Positions 45,230 through 57,728 of a DNA stretch of 64,000 nt are shown here, piece by piece. Every line of letters starts with the position of its first letter. Within the stretch, counting starts at the first letter, position 1. This stretch comes from Craterostigma plantagineum (taxonomy: Eukaryota > Streptophyta > Magnoliopsida > Lamiales > Linderniaceae), in contig JAPQWV010001599.1 of NCBI GenBank assembly GCA_027422505.1, positions 1 through 64,000 of the forward strand, given 5' to 3'. The notes under the pieces were generated by a model. It was given only the letters and a program-made list of their open reading frames with translations, was not told where the DNA came from and searched no databases. The translations under genes and the position numbers were made by a program.

Positions 45230-48200
45230 ATATGTGCTTTACCTGATCTTCTGTGCTACTAAATGTTCTATGCTATGTGTTTTCTTTGCTTATATGCTTT
45301 ATCTTGCGTGAAATAAATTTTTTTTATAATATAACAAATTAAAGAGGGATGACGAAATCCTTTAGGATGCTTTGATCTAAAGTCACTAAGATTTTTACCC
45401 CGACATGCGATCGATTTAATTGCTTAATTTTGTCAGTATAAGTTGCATTCTTGTGTCCAAAGGTCATTAGGGTGCTCCACTAGACACAAAGCCACTACAC
45501 ATATGTGAGGACTCAACCTTTTTTTCTTTCTTTGGATCTATTTCTCGAGAGAGTCACACATCAATTACTTGTCTTAAGTAGTGATACTTGGCTCCATACT
45601 CACCTTGCCTTAGATCGTTAGGAAAATGATAAGGGCGCTTAGGTTATTCCTCACTCGGCCTTATAAATTTTTTTTTTTTCCGCACATTAGCCCTTAGTCA
45701 TCCACTTTGAGCCTTCTCCAATGTCCTTTTCTTCCTATTGAATCCCATTCTCAGCCTTCAACCGTCTTCTATACTCTTCGGATGGTTGTTCAAACGAGAA
45801 AAGGAGGGGGAGAAAATAATAAAAAAGAGGAAGAGGATGATGAAAAAAGAGGTATTGCTCAACGCGCAAAAAATCAGACCCAAGGAACCTGCCTTCCGTC
45901 TATCTCTTAGAAGGTGGCATCAATCCTGCTGCGAACTTCTCCAGCGATAATCTCGTACGCTCGTCAGAACGGCTTGAAAGAGGAGCACCACAAAGTGAAC
46001 TTGTCCAACGATAATCCGGTCTTATATCGAGAATCGAGAAGAGGAGCGCAGCCTTGGGTACGAATTCCATAACCGTGAACTTTTCCAAAAAGATAATATC
46101 TGAAACCTCTCTAGGGATTAAGAGAAGAAGGAGCACGGTATTGGCCCGAGAATCAACAAGAAGAAATTCGCTTACGATAATCTCCTATAGGCTCGTGGAG
46201 AAGCGGAGCTTCAACTTGAGCATAGCATAAAAAGGGATAGTTCTTAAAAGAAAAAGAGGAAGAAAAGATTGAAAAGAAGAAGACGCCGAAAAAAAAAAGA
46301 GAGACGGACGTAGAAATTGAAGATGACGAAGAGATAAGCTCACTTTCCTCTAAATTCATTTCCTTCTAAGTCCTAGCCAAACTAAAACCCCTACAACCCT
46401 TTGATTCCAATCGACGGTCTCGCTTATGTGAAATGATTAAAAATGCCTCGATCACAGATAAATTGACTTAAAATTGCTTGTGTGACTTGAGTGATATAAA
46501 TATAAAAATCCCAAGTTAGAAATAATTGAGTGCAAGAGCGAACCTAGTGAGAGTTGTCGAAATGGACCAGTATATGAACTTAGGACTTTAGTTTGATGAC
46601 ATGACTTGACGGCATTTTCTTCTTTCAAATGTCTCGTAAAATTTTAGGTATGCCGATTGATCAAAGCAAAATAATCTGACCCCATATAAACACATATTAT
46701 ATACATAAAACAAAAATAAATAAAATTTTATATACATATATATATAAAAAAATAATATTTTTTAATTTCTCAAAAATAAAAATTAAAAAAAATCGTGAAA
46801 GGAAAAACTTCGCACATTCTGAATGCATGTTTAACTTGCATTGGCACTGAATTGATTAAAATGCGAATATTTGTCTTTGCTCATACCCTCGCGCAAATTT
46901 TTATTACATGATTAGGGAACATGTAACTAGTCTTAAGTGGTTAATTGCGTGTTATATGATTGTTACTTGTATTGATTTGCTTAACTACGTGTTAAAAATC
47001 AATACATGTGCACTATTTGAGGGGGAGCATCTACAATGACTTAATGTTTTGAGCTCCAAATATTTTTTGATGTTCTTCCTTTAAGTGTTGCAGAAATATT
47101 TCATTTTGATTCGGTTTGGACAACACTGAAATAAGAAGGACTTCACAAATCTTATGCCTATGGACTCAAGACATTAGTAAAACAATTCAGGGGGAGCCTT
47201 ATTAGAAAAATTACTTCCCTATTAACTCTCATATTCTCGACATTTTGCTCTAAGTATTGCATATTTTCAAAGATCGATTTTGGAGCCAGATGTCAATTCT
47301 TCGAAAATACAGGGAGTTAAATTGCATTTTCGTTTACACGTAGGGGGAGTAATTCTGTGGTTTGTTCTTAAAATTTAGGATCAATCTGAAATATTAACGA
47401 AAACTTACTATCGAGAAATTTGGGCAAATTTGTAATCTTCAATCGCAGTTTCTCGAGCGAAAATTGATTTGGGCCAAATTGCAATTTTCACCTTCATATT
47501 TATGAGCGAAATCCAACAGGAACCAAAAAGATTTTCGATCGGAATTTTCGAGCGAAATTTCAACAGTAACCAAATCCAATCCCTCGATCGTAAGTTTCTT
47601 GATCGTAAACAGTAATGGGCTTAATCCTCTAAGTGTCGAAAACGTCTAATCAGCCCATATTAAACGAAATCATTAGGTTGCAGTCGAAAATCCCTAAATA
47701 CACGCAAAACCGTCGATCGCAAAAATCAACAGTCAAATTTCTCGAGCGAAAAACTTCTCCTAAATGACGAACGTCCAAATCTTCAAAAATTTTCAATTTT
47801 CAACTGATTTTTCGTCTTTAGAAGGTAGTTTTGACTTCTGTTAGGGTTTATCGTGTATTTAAAGTAGATTTATTTGAATATTTCGCATGATTCTGTGTAA
47901 ATTTCTCGACTGTTCATACTCTCTGAACTCGAAATCCTCGTTAGCAGTCTAATAGGTCTGTTTCTAAGTAAAATCTGGGTTATAAACTGCATAATAGGCA
48001 AGTTTCGATAATTCTTTATCATTTTGGGTGATTATAACTTCGATTTTATGCGTTAATAGCATCCGATTGACAGATATGACTAAACTGGAGTTTAAAGGTT
48101 TAAATACATCGAAGAACTTTCTCGCTCGCAAGCAGTGAAAATTGAATTCCAATTTGATTAAGTCGCTGTTTGCATCGTAAAAGATTTTCGATCGCAAATT

Positions 48201-49030
48201 ATTTTGAGTTAGTCACTAACATAAATAACGTTGATCGAAATTTATTTCCAATCGAGAAACTCAATTTGATTTTATGCGAGCGAAATTTTACTGAGAGGAA
48301 TAGATAAAATAGATGCTATATCCTTAAAAACTTTCGAGCGCAAAACTTACAGTCGAAAATTTCGATTTCAATTTTGTTCTCGATCGATAATTTTAATAGC
48401 GAAATTTCTTTTGAAAATAAAATTTCTCGATCATAAAAACATGCCGTGAAACATTGATCGATTGAGAATTTTCTCGATGGTTGACTTAGTTTATCGTTGA
48501 CATTTTCTCGATCGTAAAATTCCACAACGAAAATCTTTTAAAAATCGAAATACTTTCTCGCTCGTTAATTTTCATAGCGAAAAATTTTATTCACGCGCGA
48601 AAATTTTCCAATTGTAAATTTACTCGGAAATCTAATTTCTCGATTGTAAATTTACACGAAATTTTTCTCGATCGTAAAATTTCTCAGCTACAGTACCGTG
48701 TCTTTAAGTTCCAAACAAACTTAGAAAAATTTCTAAGTCTTTTCTCCGTAGCTTTAAATAGCGAATAAAATTTCGATCGCAAATAAAACGGCACTTTACG
48801 AATTAAAATTGAAATTTCAATTTTATGTGCGAAAAATCTGACGGAGTGAACAGTGCATTTAAATACTTAGATAAATTTTTCGACTAAAATCTCATATGAC
48901 TATTATGCATAGGCCGAAATATCATTTTTTTGTGTCACTCTCGTATATCTATGTGCCAATCCATACATTCTTCAAATAAATTTCGACTCAATTTTTGAAT
49001 AATGATTTACATTTCTTGTGTGGATTTCAG
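45230..49030 (+). other. Copia F non-coding spacer
   Basis: No clear gene. 45783-45910 (MVVQTRKGGGENNKKEEEDD) could be the start of a second ORF but is short and low-complexity. GGGGGAGC-type purine runs occur at about 47018, 47190 and 47342. A low-complexity AT run lies at 46690-46800. From about 47380 to 48850 the sequence is filled with short GATCG/GAGCG words. Confidence 0.6.
47380..48850. repeat. Irregular array of GATCG/GAGCGAAA words
   Basis: Words such as CTCGATCGTAAA, GATCGCAAA and GAGCGAAAA recur at irregular spacing in otherwise AT-rich sequence. There is no fixed period, so this is not a simple tandem repeat. Confidence 0.7.
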
Positions 49031-50740
49031 ATGGATCAATAATATAACCAAAACTACGAGAAGGCCTTATACCTCAACGTCCACGACACGAACTTCCAGT
49101 TAGACCTGACCACTTTTTCGGTGTCCAAATGACATCATCGTGTCCATTCTGTAAGGCCATCCACTATGGCATGCACTTACAGTGACGGCATCAGTGCCGA
49201 TGGTCTACCTCCAACAGTTTTGGGGGATGATCAAGAGCCTCATCTTGGACGGGGCATACCACTTTACCACGGTTGTAGGGACAAGGCATATCCGCATGGG
49301 CAAGAACGAGTTCAGAATTCTGCTCGACCTCCCTCACAGCCAAAACTACGACCCCCTCTCATCAGATGCAGAACTGGTGCATGATTTCCTCCAGATGGGG
49401 TACCGTCCGCCACTCACCAAGCTAGCTCAGATGCAGAGCAACGGGATTCCCCATCCATGGAAGACACTATTCGGGATTATAAATAAGTGTCTATCGCCGA
49501 AGCATGCAGACTTCAACAAGGCAACGGCCACATCCTCCGGATACTTCACAGAGTCGTGTTCTCGCGGAATTACGATTTCGCTCAACTGATCTGGAACGAC
49601 CTAGCAGAGCAGATCAGACAAAAAACGAACAAAAGGTCCAAGAACGTGCCGTATGCGAGATGGTTCTCCGTCATCATCCGCCAACATATGGAGATGCACG
49701 AGCAGAACATTCCTCGCCTACCTCCTGGAGGAAAATATCAGCCACCAAGGCTCAAGTTCTTCCACAACCCAAGGCTGGTAGACCTAGCTCAGCCTTCAAT
49801 GCCCATTCCACTCAACCTTCTTCGGCTCGCTGACCCCACGGGGGCCGAATATCAAAGATACTGTCGGGAACATCATCTCACAGAGTAGGTGATTTAGGAA
49901 GGTGCAGACCACGAACAAGATCCCACAAGGCTTTCAGAGCTGATCACGCAACGAGTGGTTTCCCCCACAAGACAAATGCCAGGGACCGTTCGGATCGACA
50001 CGCCGTGGGAGAATATCCGAAGATTACCCTTCCTCGAAGAAGTTCGTGAGAATATTTGGAGGCATCGGACAGAATAAAAAAGACGAATGAATTAGAGCTG
50101 AGAGGTATCTCTCACTAGGATCAGCAGAAGAGGATGACTTACCTCTGGATGCTGACTCAACTTGGACCTGACGTACGGCTGGGGATGACTAAAGGACAAG
50201 TCAAGAGCCACTATCAGAGTCTCTTCCCAATTTGCCAGCTTCTCAGCATCTACTGTGCCAAAGGAGGTCTTCCAACCCCAACTTACATTATTGAGCGAGT
50301 AGACAGAACCCGAGAGGAACTAAGAGAGAGAGACCTTCCGTATCTCCCAGTCGACGAGGTATACAACCTCTATCAGCTGTACGTGGCGGAGTACAAAGGT
50401 CCTCAAGGCTTCGTCAAGAAAGAAGGCCTCGAAGGGCTCTACCGGTTCATGATGCGCCAAGTCAAGTACTTCGCCGCGCATGACCTTCAAATGGCTCTGG
50501 AGAGCAACATGAAGGTCAACATGACCGAACCGCTCAACAAAGGACCTGAGATCGAAGGGCTTCCAAGCAATCATGTGCACATCAGCTCAGTCCTAGGCAT
50601 TACCTACCACAATCCAATCGCAAAGAAGACTAGGTTGATGCTGAAGACTGAGATTCAGAAGTTTTGCGACGGAACGCTCAAGGTCATCAGGAGGAATATA
50701 GAGCAAAGGTTGGAAGAAATCACCGAGAGACGATGCTGAG
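49031..50740 (+). pseudogene. Copia F extra ORF (plant transposon-protein type)
   Basis: Starts at ATG 49031 with YLNVHDTNFQLDLTTFSVSK, then HPLWHALTVTASVPMVYLQQ and FW, ILLDLPHSQNYDPLSSDAEL, HPWKTLFGIINKCLS, and in another frame NYDFAQLIWNDLAEQIRQKT and VPYARWFSVIIRQHMEMHEQ. 50134-50739 continues with LFPICQLLSIYCAKGGLPTP. The layout DTNFxLD...MVYLQQFW...PWxTxxxIINKCLS matches the uncharacterised ORF found after pol in many dicot Maximus/SIRE elements. Its function is unknown. Frame changes near 49165, 49540 and 49900 and stops show decay. Confidence 0.78.
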
Positions 50741-50904
50741 AATCCCGAGGTTCGTGAGGGAACAGCCGCTCCTGACGGAATTGCTAGATGATGTCTAGGA
50801 GCGTCTGAAGCTTAGGGAAACAGTTAGAAAGTATGAGCATGCGCTGGGTTTGCGCAGATCGTATTACGTCCGACGAGGACAATCAAGCACAAAGGAGGAG
50901 ATTG

Positions 50905-51252
50905 TAGAGTATATATTTTAATTGTGCTTGATTTTATTAGTTGTCCTTGTAATTAGGGGCGTTTTGTATAATAGTCCTTAGATTAGGACTAGTTTGATAT
51001 TTATACCAAGTGTGTTTGGTTTAAATACATGTAAACAATTAGAGCTTAATAACAGAAAATTAGAGACTTGATCCTAAAGGCTGGCGAATTCATTTCTAGA
51101 GAGAGAAACTTACAAAACTTTCTCACACTAAAGGTTTTCTCTCTCGAGTTCTTCAACGAAATGTTTTCGATCGATATTCAATCCATTCAATTCTAATCGA
51201 TTTCCTTAGAATTCGTGCCTAAGATTAATTTTGTTGACTAACGGGGATCTAA
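50905..51252 (+). repeat. Copia F 3' LTR
   Basis: Starts TGTAGAGTATATATTT after the purine run and ends GGGGATCTAACA, about 348 bp. No second copy is present, so the boundaries rest on the TG..CA ends and the adjacent polypurine tract. Confidence 0.7.
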
Positions 51253-52075
51253 CATTCTTTTTTCTAACATATTTCCATGATTCATACTAGTTTAAGTTCT
51301 CTTTTCTTTTATTGCATCATCTATTTATCTAGTCAAAACATAAAACTTGTTTCTTTTTCATTTCTTTTCCTTTACTTACTAAATTCCTTAAACCAAACAC
51401 ACCCTAAGAAAAGAGTGAATTTCTCTCCCCTTACTAACGGAGGATGGGGGAGCTCTACTACTTTCTTTTTCTTTTCTCATGTTTTGAGTTTAGCCAATTC
51501 TTTTTCTTTCTTATCTAAATTCGCGAGTCTCTTGAGTTGGATGCTTCTGTCTCCTCATTGTAGAGGTTGTTTTCTTCTCGTATGAGTGTGATTCCCGAAG
51601 AAGACAATATTTATATTGACGGAAGAAAGTGAAGAGTTTTATAGATTATGATAGTCATGTTTATGAAAATTTAGGCTAAATTATAATACTTTCTTTAGTT
51701 CTTTTCTTTAAACCTTTTAACCTTGCTCCTTTTTTCGATTTTGTTCCATCTTTTTTTCTTTCTGATTTGTATAATTTGTTTATATCTCGATAAAAGTTGG
51801 AATTTGTTATAATAAGTGAGTGTGTAGTTTAAATAAAATATTAGTGAGCGTGTAAGTAATATTAATATTTTGTGTAAATAATATAAGTGGTTGTGTAGTA
51901 TAACTAAAAATATTAGTGAGAATACTAATAATAATGATTGTAATAGTATGAGAGTTTTGAGAGAAAGAGAGAGTGAGACTTATAGATGATTGTGAGAAAA
52001 AATGGTTATAATAGTTTTGGATTGGGGTAAACTATAATAAAACAATTATTTTTGTTACAAAAAAAAAAAGATGAA
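51253..52075. other. Unassigned AT-rich interval
   Basis: No gene. AAACCAAACACACCCTAAG near 51392-51410 resembles an end motif of common plant MITEs, but no partner end was found. Confidence 0.4.
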
Positions 52076-52290
52076 GACCGTTGAAGAAACGTCATTTAAT
52101 TTTGACCGTTGCCGGTCAAAATCAGGCCGGAACCGAAACTGGAACTGGGGAACCGCTGGGCCTAGATTTTGTAACCGTCACGGCCCAGTTAATTGGGCCT
52201 GGTATTGGGTCCGGAACCTGTTATATCGGTTCCGATTCTTGGCCGGTTACGGTTCTATCCGGCTCATTAACCACGTCTAAATTTGTATAA
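52076..52290. repeat. GGAACCG/ACCGG-rich segment
   Basis: Repeated CCGGAACCG, GGAACTGGGG, CGGTTCC and CCGGTTACGG words with GGGCC motifs. Sequence of this kind is common at plant hAT-related repeats. I do not see ends. Confidence 0.35.
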
Positions 52291-52531
52291 ACTTTACAAG
52301 AGAAATATGTTGGGGTATTTAACTCCATGTAAAATTCATTATTGTTATGGACAAAAATCCGTTTCCGAAAAGAAAGTATGTAAGATCATACCAACCCAAT
52401 CAAGTACACGCAACACAAGAATAGAAGACAATATCCCTCTTAATAACACATACAAACAGATGTAACCCTCAACAAAACAAAATCAAAATAAAAAGAAAAA
52501 AAGAAAAAAAAAGATAAAGCTCTCTGCTTAC

Positions 52532-52777
52532 TCACACATCCATCTGCTTCAACCCGAGAGACGCTCTCAACCTATTCGCCTCAGCAATGTCAGGTTCGGG
52601 GTGATCGGTCACATCAGCAACATTCTTCTTTTCTTCTTCTCTTTCTTCATTTATTCTTTTCTGTTGATCATCCACGCCATCATTTTCGCATCCCTTATTA
52701 GGGCTTGCGCTGCCCCGATCGTAGCGATGATGCCTTCTATTGCCATTGCTTTTTACTACCACGATGAATGTCATTGA
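52532..52777 (-). pseudogene. PRP38: PRP38-type splicing factor gene, C-terminal exon (distal part)
   Basis: Minus strand encodes RRHHRYDRGSASPNKG, an acidic/Lys-rich stretch (KRINEEREEEKKN) and the terminus DVTDHPEPDIAEANRLRASL then GLKQMDV before TGA at 52532. The ending TDHPxPEIAExNRLRASLG is the characteristic C-terminus of plant PRP38 (tri-snRNP factor needed for spliceosome activation, nuclear). The exon is cut at 52777 by the chromovirus LTR and continues at 63821. One extra A in a run of five A (about 52746-52752) puts the two halves in different frames. Upstream exons would be right of the window. Confidence 0.82.
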
Positions 52778-55700
52778 TGTGACGACCCGCCATCTACTAC
52801 TATTTTCTTACTCTAACTTACGTGACTAAATAAAATATAAAATATATTACATAGGAAACATCGATAGAAGTTTTTTCGATTTTACAAAGCACACCACACC
52901 CAACTATTTTACAATACAAACATTGTTCAGATTTTGCATACAATACAATCGTATTTTACAAAACATACATAATTAAATATAACGCCCGCCACACAGGTCG
53001 CATCCATGTACACACCACCCTCAAAAGTCACCGGAAGTTCCAGAAGGACCAGCCTCGTCATCTAAACGGTTACATACCGGATTCGCTACATCTACAACAC
53101 ATAAAACATGGGATGAGCAATAAAGCTCAGTAAGTGGAAATATGCATGTATGCACGTGTCCAAAATAGCAAAGGCATCCGCGCCAGTGCTTTCTAATACT
53201 ATCCTCACATCATACTCCTTCATTTCTCATTTTCATCAGGGCCATAGCTACTTACTAACCGCACCATCATATCATGAGCTCAAATCCTCTTCGGATAAAA
53301 TACGATAGTGGCCCACACTGGCTAGGATAAAATTAGGGTTTATCTCCAATCTTATCTTTCACCAGGTCGCCCCTCTATCAAATTACTTTCTTGGCACTAT
53401 AGTTATACTACGTGCCTTCCCAATACCTAAATAATTTAGGTAAATATACTCGACGGTTTTACCCCCGTCATGGTGCCTTTGTAGAAGTAGCTATATTCTC
53501 ATCTATCTCCATTACATATAATTCGCTTTTCATTCGAGTAATATAATGCACGCTCATTCCTCAAAATACTCAATATGATTCGTGCGTGCACATGAACATG
53601 ATGCATAAATAATGCAACAATAAATATTCCAAACAATCGCATATAACAGATAATTCACATACCACGTATTCATCGAAGCAATTAGTCACATATTAATACA
53701 CATATAAATCAATTTATGTGTTGTAGGTGAAATTCCCACTTACCTGATATCCTTAGCTTATTGCACGGTTAAATCGCTAACCTTCGAATCCTAATTATAA
53801 AAACACATAAAATTATAATTTATTAATTTAGTTACAATTTCATGAAATTAGTTAAATTTGAAAACCCTATTTCGACTTATGATTTCAAAACCCTAAGAAT
53901 CCAAATTTGACTTAAATTGAAAATACCACTTTGATATTTACAAAAATCTCAAGTTAAATAATAATTTAAATCTCGACATAATATATTATAAAGTTTCAAG
54001 ATTTGAATAAACCAAAATCTCGAAATAAAATTTTGTATAGATCTCGATATCAATCATCAATAGATGTCGATATCAACATCAAAGTCTCGACATTTTTCTT
54101 TAAAAACTCGAAGAATATATGTCGATACCCCACAAACAAAATGTCGATATCCCACGATTATAAATGTCGAAACAACTCACACCACATATCGACATCTTAA
54201 CTTATTTCGACATTTTTCTCTTCACAACTTATAAAACTCAAAACATCACAATCACTCGACATTTATTCAAGATTCTCGACATCCCATTCAAACAACAATA
54301 ACATGTCGACATTTAAAAAAAATTCTAAAGACACTTATCGACATCTTGTCTCAAACTCCCACACAAAATCTCGAAACAATCCTACACACACATGTCGACA
54401 TTTCTTTCGAGATCTTCCCTCAACATTCACAAAACTTCATAACTAAACACATAAGTATTCGACATTTTTATTGCATCTCAAAACCTCTCACTCGACATTC
54501 TTCTCAAAAATTCATTTAATATTCATAAAAGTCGAATCACAACAATATCGAGATTATCATTCCACTTCAGACTTCGACATTTATATATAAATCTCGACAC
54601 TCTCATAAAAATTTCGAAACCCTCTTTGATAACTCTTCGACATTTTACCCGACATTCCATGATAATCTCGACATTTTATATCATCATCATCATCTCGACA
54701 TTATACAAATAACACTCGACATTTCATATAATATCTTACAATCTTATAAATGTCGAAGCAACTTACACAAACATCTCGACATTTTCATAATAACTTCAAA
54801 ATCTTGTTCGACATTTTCATAAAACTCGAACTAACTACATATAATCATTCGAAATCCTTACCAAACACCATTTAATTCTAAACCTTTAAAATCTTTCGAT
54901 CAAAACCTCATCTATCAAGAACACTTTAAATTTCATCTCAACTCTTAAAACCTTCCGATAAAAACTCATTTTCTCAAGAACACTATAAACATTATGAAAA
55001 CCCTAAAACTCATAATCCATATAAAACACGATTTTATACAACTTCCAAATTAACAAAACTTAAAACATAATCATAGTTAAAACATAAAGATTAAAGTAAG
55101 AAATTTATACCTCCTCCGAGCTTAATTTCGAATTCAACTTGTTCAAACTTTTCTTTCTCTCCCAATCTAATTTCTCGTCAACTATCAAAATAATGTTTAA
55201 CTTTTTCTATCTTAACTCATCAATTTGAGTACAACAATAGATAAATGACAAAAGACATTAACTAATCCTCTTCTTTAATCATATAATAACTTCTCTATAT
55301 TTCTAAAGTTGCGACATTTCACTTAACCAAAGCATAAAGTTGAAACATTTAATAATCTGATTACCATTTGTATGCTTGTCCATATCTTCTAAACGTATGA
55401 TGTGTACATCTCTAATAAAACGACACTTACCTAATCCCTTTAAAGAAATGATAATTCTTAATTTGACCCTTCGTTAATTCCTTATAATTGAATCTCGAAT
55501 TCTTAGTCCCAATACATATATCGACATTCTTAACAATCTCTAGACTATTTCATATATATATATATCGACATCTTCACATCATATAACCCACCTCGATATG
55601 TTATGTCGACATTTTATAAACCTCGAAACAACCTATCGACATTCTAAGTAATCTTTCGTGAAACTCTCGACATTTCCTAAAATGAATCTCGGCATTCCTA

Positions 55701-55971
55701 AATACTAACCATACTTCAATTTCGAAATTCTCCTAATTCATTTGTTTCAAAATTTATCCAAAAGAAACCCTAAATTTCTAAATATCATATTTCAAAATTA
55801 TCTTACCCACACAACCAAATTTCAAAATTCCTCAAACTCAATATCTAATTTCCAGATATGTTAGGTATCATATAATCACGAAATTAATAAATACCAAATG
55901 TGAAATCATATAAACACATAATATGCATGCAAATTTATTGGCCAACTTATGCACGGGACCCGGGTATTACA
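52778..55971 (-). repeat. Chromovirus LTR, left copy (3' LTR)
   Basis: 3194 bp, plus-strand TGTGACGACCCGCC...GGGTATTACA; element sense starts TGTAATACCCGGGTCCCG, typical for Tekay. 53960-55690 is filled with TCGACAT words. Confidence 0.96.
53960..55690. repeat. Irregular TCGACATTT word array within the LTR
   Basis: More than twenty TCGACAT occurrences by eye, mostly as TCTCGACATTTT or variants, plus related TCGAAA and TCGATA words, at irregular spacing. The same array is in the right LTR (about 61820-63530). Confidence 0.85.
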
Positions 55972-55984
55972 TTCTTCCCCCCTT
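55972..55984 (-). other. Polypurine tract of the chromovirus
   Basis: Minus strand AAGGGGGGAAGAA abuts the 3' LTR. Confidence 0.9.
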
Positions 55985-56006
55985 AAAGAGGATTTCGCCC
56001 TCGAAA

Positions 56007-57728
56007 TCAGATTGGTTGAAACAAATATGGGTACCGACTTCTCATATCATCTTCACGTTCCCACGTAGCTTCTTCAGTTGACTGATTCTGCCATAACACT
56101 TTTACCAATGGAATCTCTTTATTTCGAAGTCTCTTCACTTCATACATCAAAATCTCCACTGGGTTCTCTTCATAACTTAAATCTGGCTTGAGCTGTTGAT
56201 TTAGAAATTCATTTCTCAAGACATGATTCGGGTCAGCGACATATTTTCGCAATGTCGATACATGAAAAACATCATGAACTTGTGCCAATGAGGATGGTAG
56301 TTCCAGTTGATAAGCTACTTCACCGACTCTCTTAATTACTCTAAAAGGTCCTATGTATCTTGGGCTCAATTTACCCTTTCGCGCAAACCGTTTCACGCCT
56401 TTCATCGGAGATACTTTGATAAATACCCGGTCATCTATTTCAAATTCCAACGGTCTGCGTCTTTGGTCTGCATAACTCTTTTGTCGACTTTGAGCTGTTT
56501 GCATTCTTTCTCGTATTTTTGCAATTGCCTCAGTCATCTCTTGAATCATGTCAGGTCCTAACATCGCACGTTCACCAACTTCATCCCAATGTATGGGAGA
56601 TCGACATTTGCGTCCATACAAGGCTTCATACGGTGCCATCCCAATAGTTGCATGATAACTATTATTATAAGAGAATTCAATCAACGGCAAATATTTACTC
56701 CAATTTCCTTTAAAATCCAAAACACATGCTCGCAACATATCTTCCAAAGTTTGAATCGTTCGTTCTGATTGACCATCCGTCTGAGGATGATAAGCCGTAC
56801 TAAAAGACAATTTAGTCCCCATTGCTTTCTGCAGACTCTTCCAAAAGTTTGATAAGAATCGCGAATCTCGATCCGGAATAATTGATAATGGAATCCCGTG
56901 GAGTCGAACAATTTCTTGTATATATATTTCTGCGTATCGCTCCAGGGAAAACATCGAGCTTATGGGTAGAAAATGAGCAGACTTAGTCAATCGATCGACT
57001 ATAACCCAAATGGCATCATAACCTTTTACAGTCTTTGGTAGGCCAACAACGAAATCCATAGTAATATGATCCCACTTCCACTCAGGTATTGGCAAAGGCT
57101 GTAATGTCCCTGCCGGTCGTTGATGTTCCGCTTTTATTTGTTGACATGTCAGACATTGACTTACAAACACCGCAATGTCTCTTTTCATTCCCGGCCACCA
57201 ATAATTTATTCGAAGATCTCGATACATTTTTGTAGCTCCTGGATGTACTGAGTATGCCGTCGCATGTGCTTCCGTCATTACTATTCTTCGAATTTCCGCA
57301 TCATCAGGTACATATAACCGGTCCTTGTAATATAGACTTCCGTCTTCTTGAATTTTGAAATCAGTTGAAGTTTGATCCGTCTGTGCATCTTTGATTTTTA
57401 GATATAACTCATCATTTTCTTGCACCCGTTTGATTTGTTCCAGTATCGTAGGTTGCAGAGTTAATGCTGCCAACTTTGCTTCGACTTCTCCAAATTGCAC
57501 TACCTCCACTTCCAATAATTGTAACTCTGCGCTTACCGCTTTTCGGCTTAATGCATCAGCCACCACATTTGCTTTTCCTGGGTGATAACTAATTACACAA
57601 TCGTAATCTTTAACAAGTTCTAACCACCGTCTTTGCCTCATATTAATTCCTTCTGAGTGAAGAAATATTTCAAACTCTTGTGGTCCGTGAAAATTTCGCA
57701 TCGTTCCCCATATAAATAATGCCTCCAT
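56007..57728 (-). pseudogene. Chromovirus pol: integrase and chromodomain
   Basis: Follows RNase H one frame over. [20 protein letters not shown] ends RNase H. Then the integrase zinc domain (H-x-H at HATAYSVHPGATKMYRDL, C-x-x-C at CLTCQQ), the DDE core with ITMDFVVGLP (Asp), IIPDRDSRF (Asp) and HPQTDGQSERTIQTLEDM (Glu), and GPY/F-like ARKGKLSPRYIGPFRVIKRV. A C-terminal chromodomain reads LMYEVKRLRNKEIPLVKVLW then STEEATWEREDDM; it is thought to guide integration to marked chromatin. It is complete apart from its loss of fusion to the upstream pol. Confidence 0.97.

Larger units (their letters stand above)
44236..51252 (+). mobile_element. Copia element F (SIRE/Maximus-like), 5'-truncated
   Basis: Begins inside reverse transcriptase, followed by RNase H, a 3.8-kb spacer with polypurine-like GGGGGAG motifs, an extra ORF (49031-50740), a polypurine tract (CAAAGGAGGAGA, about 50891-50903) and an LTR (50905-51252). 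Gag, protease, integrase and the 5' LTR are missing. An extra ORF after pol is typical of SIRE/Maximus elements. Confidence 0.82.

Noticed and set aside
45707..46359. Lys/Glu-rich frames on both strands in the copia F spacer
   Set aside because: Low complexity and short. The plus-strand start MVVQTRKGG could be the beginning of a second element ORF, but I cannot support it further.
53960..55690. Repeat array that could suggest CRISPR
   Set aside because: Words are short, spacing is irregular, there are no unique spacers of constant size, no cas genes, and the sequence is inside plant LTRs.
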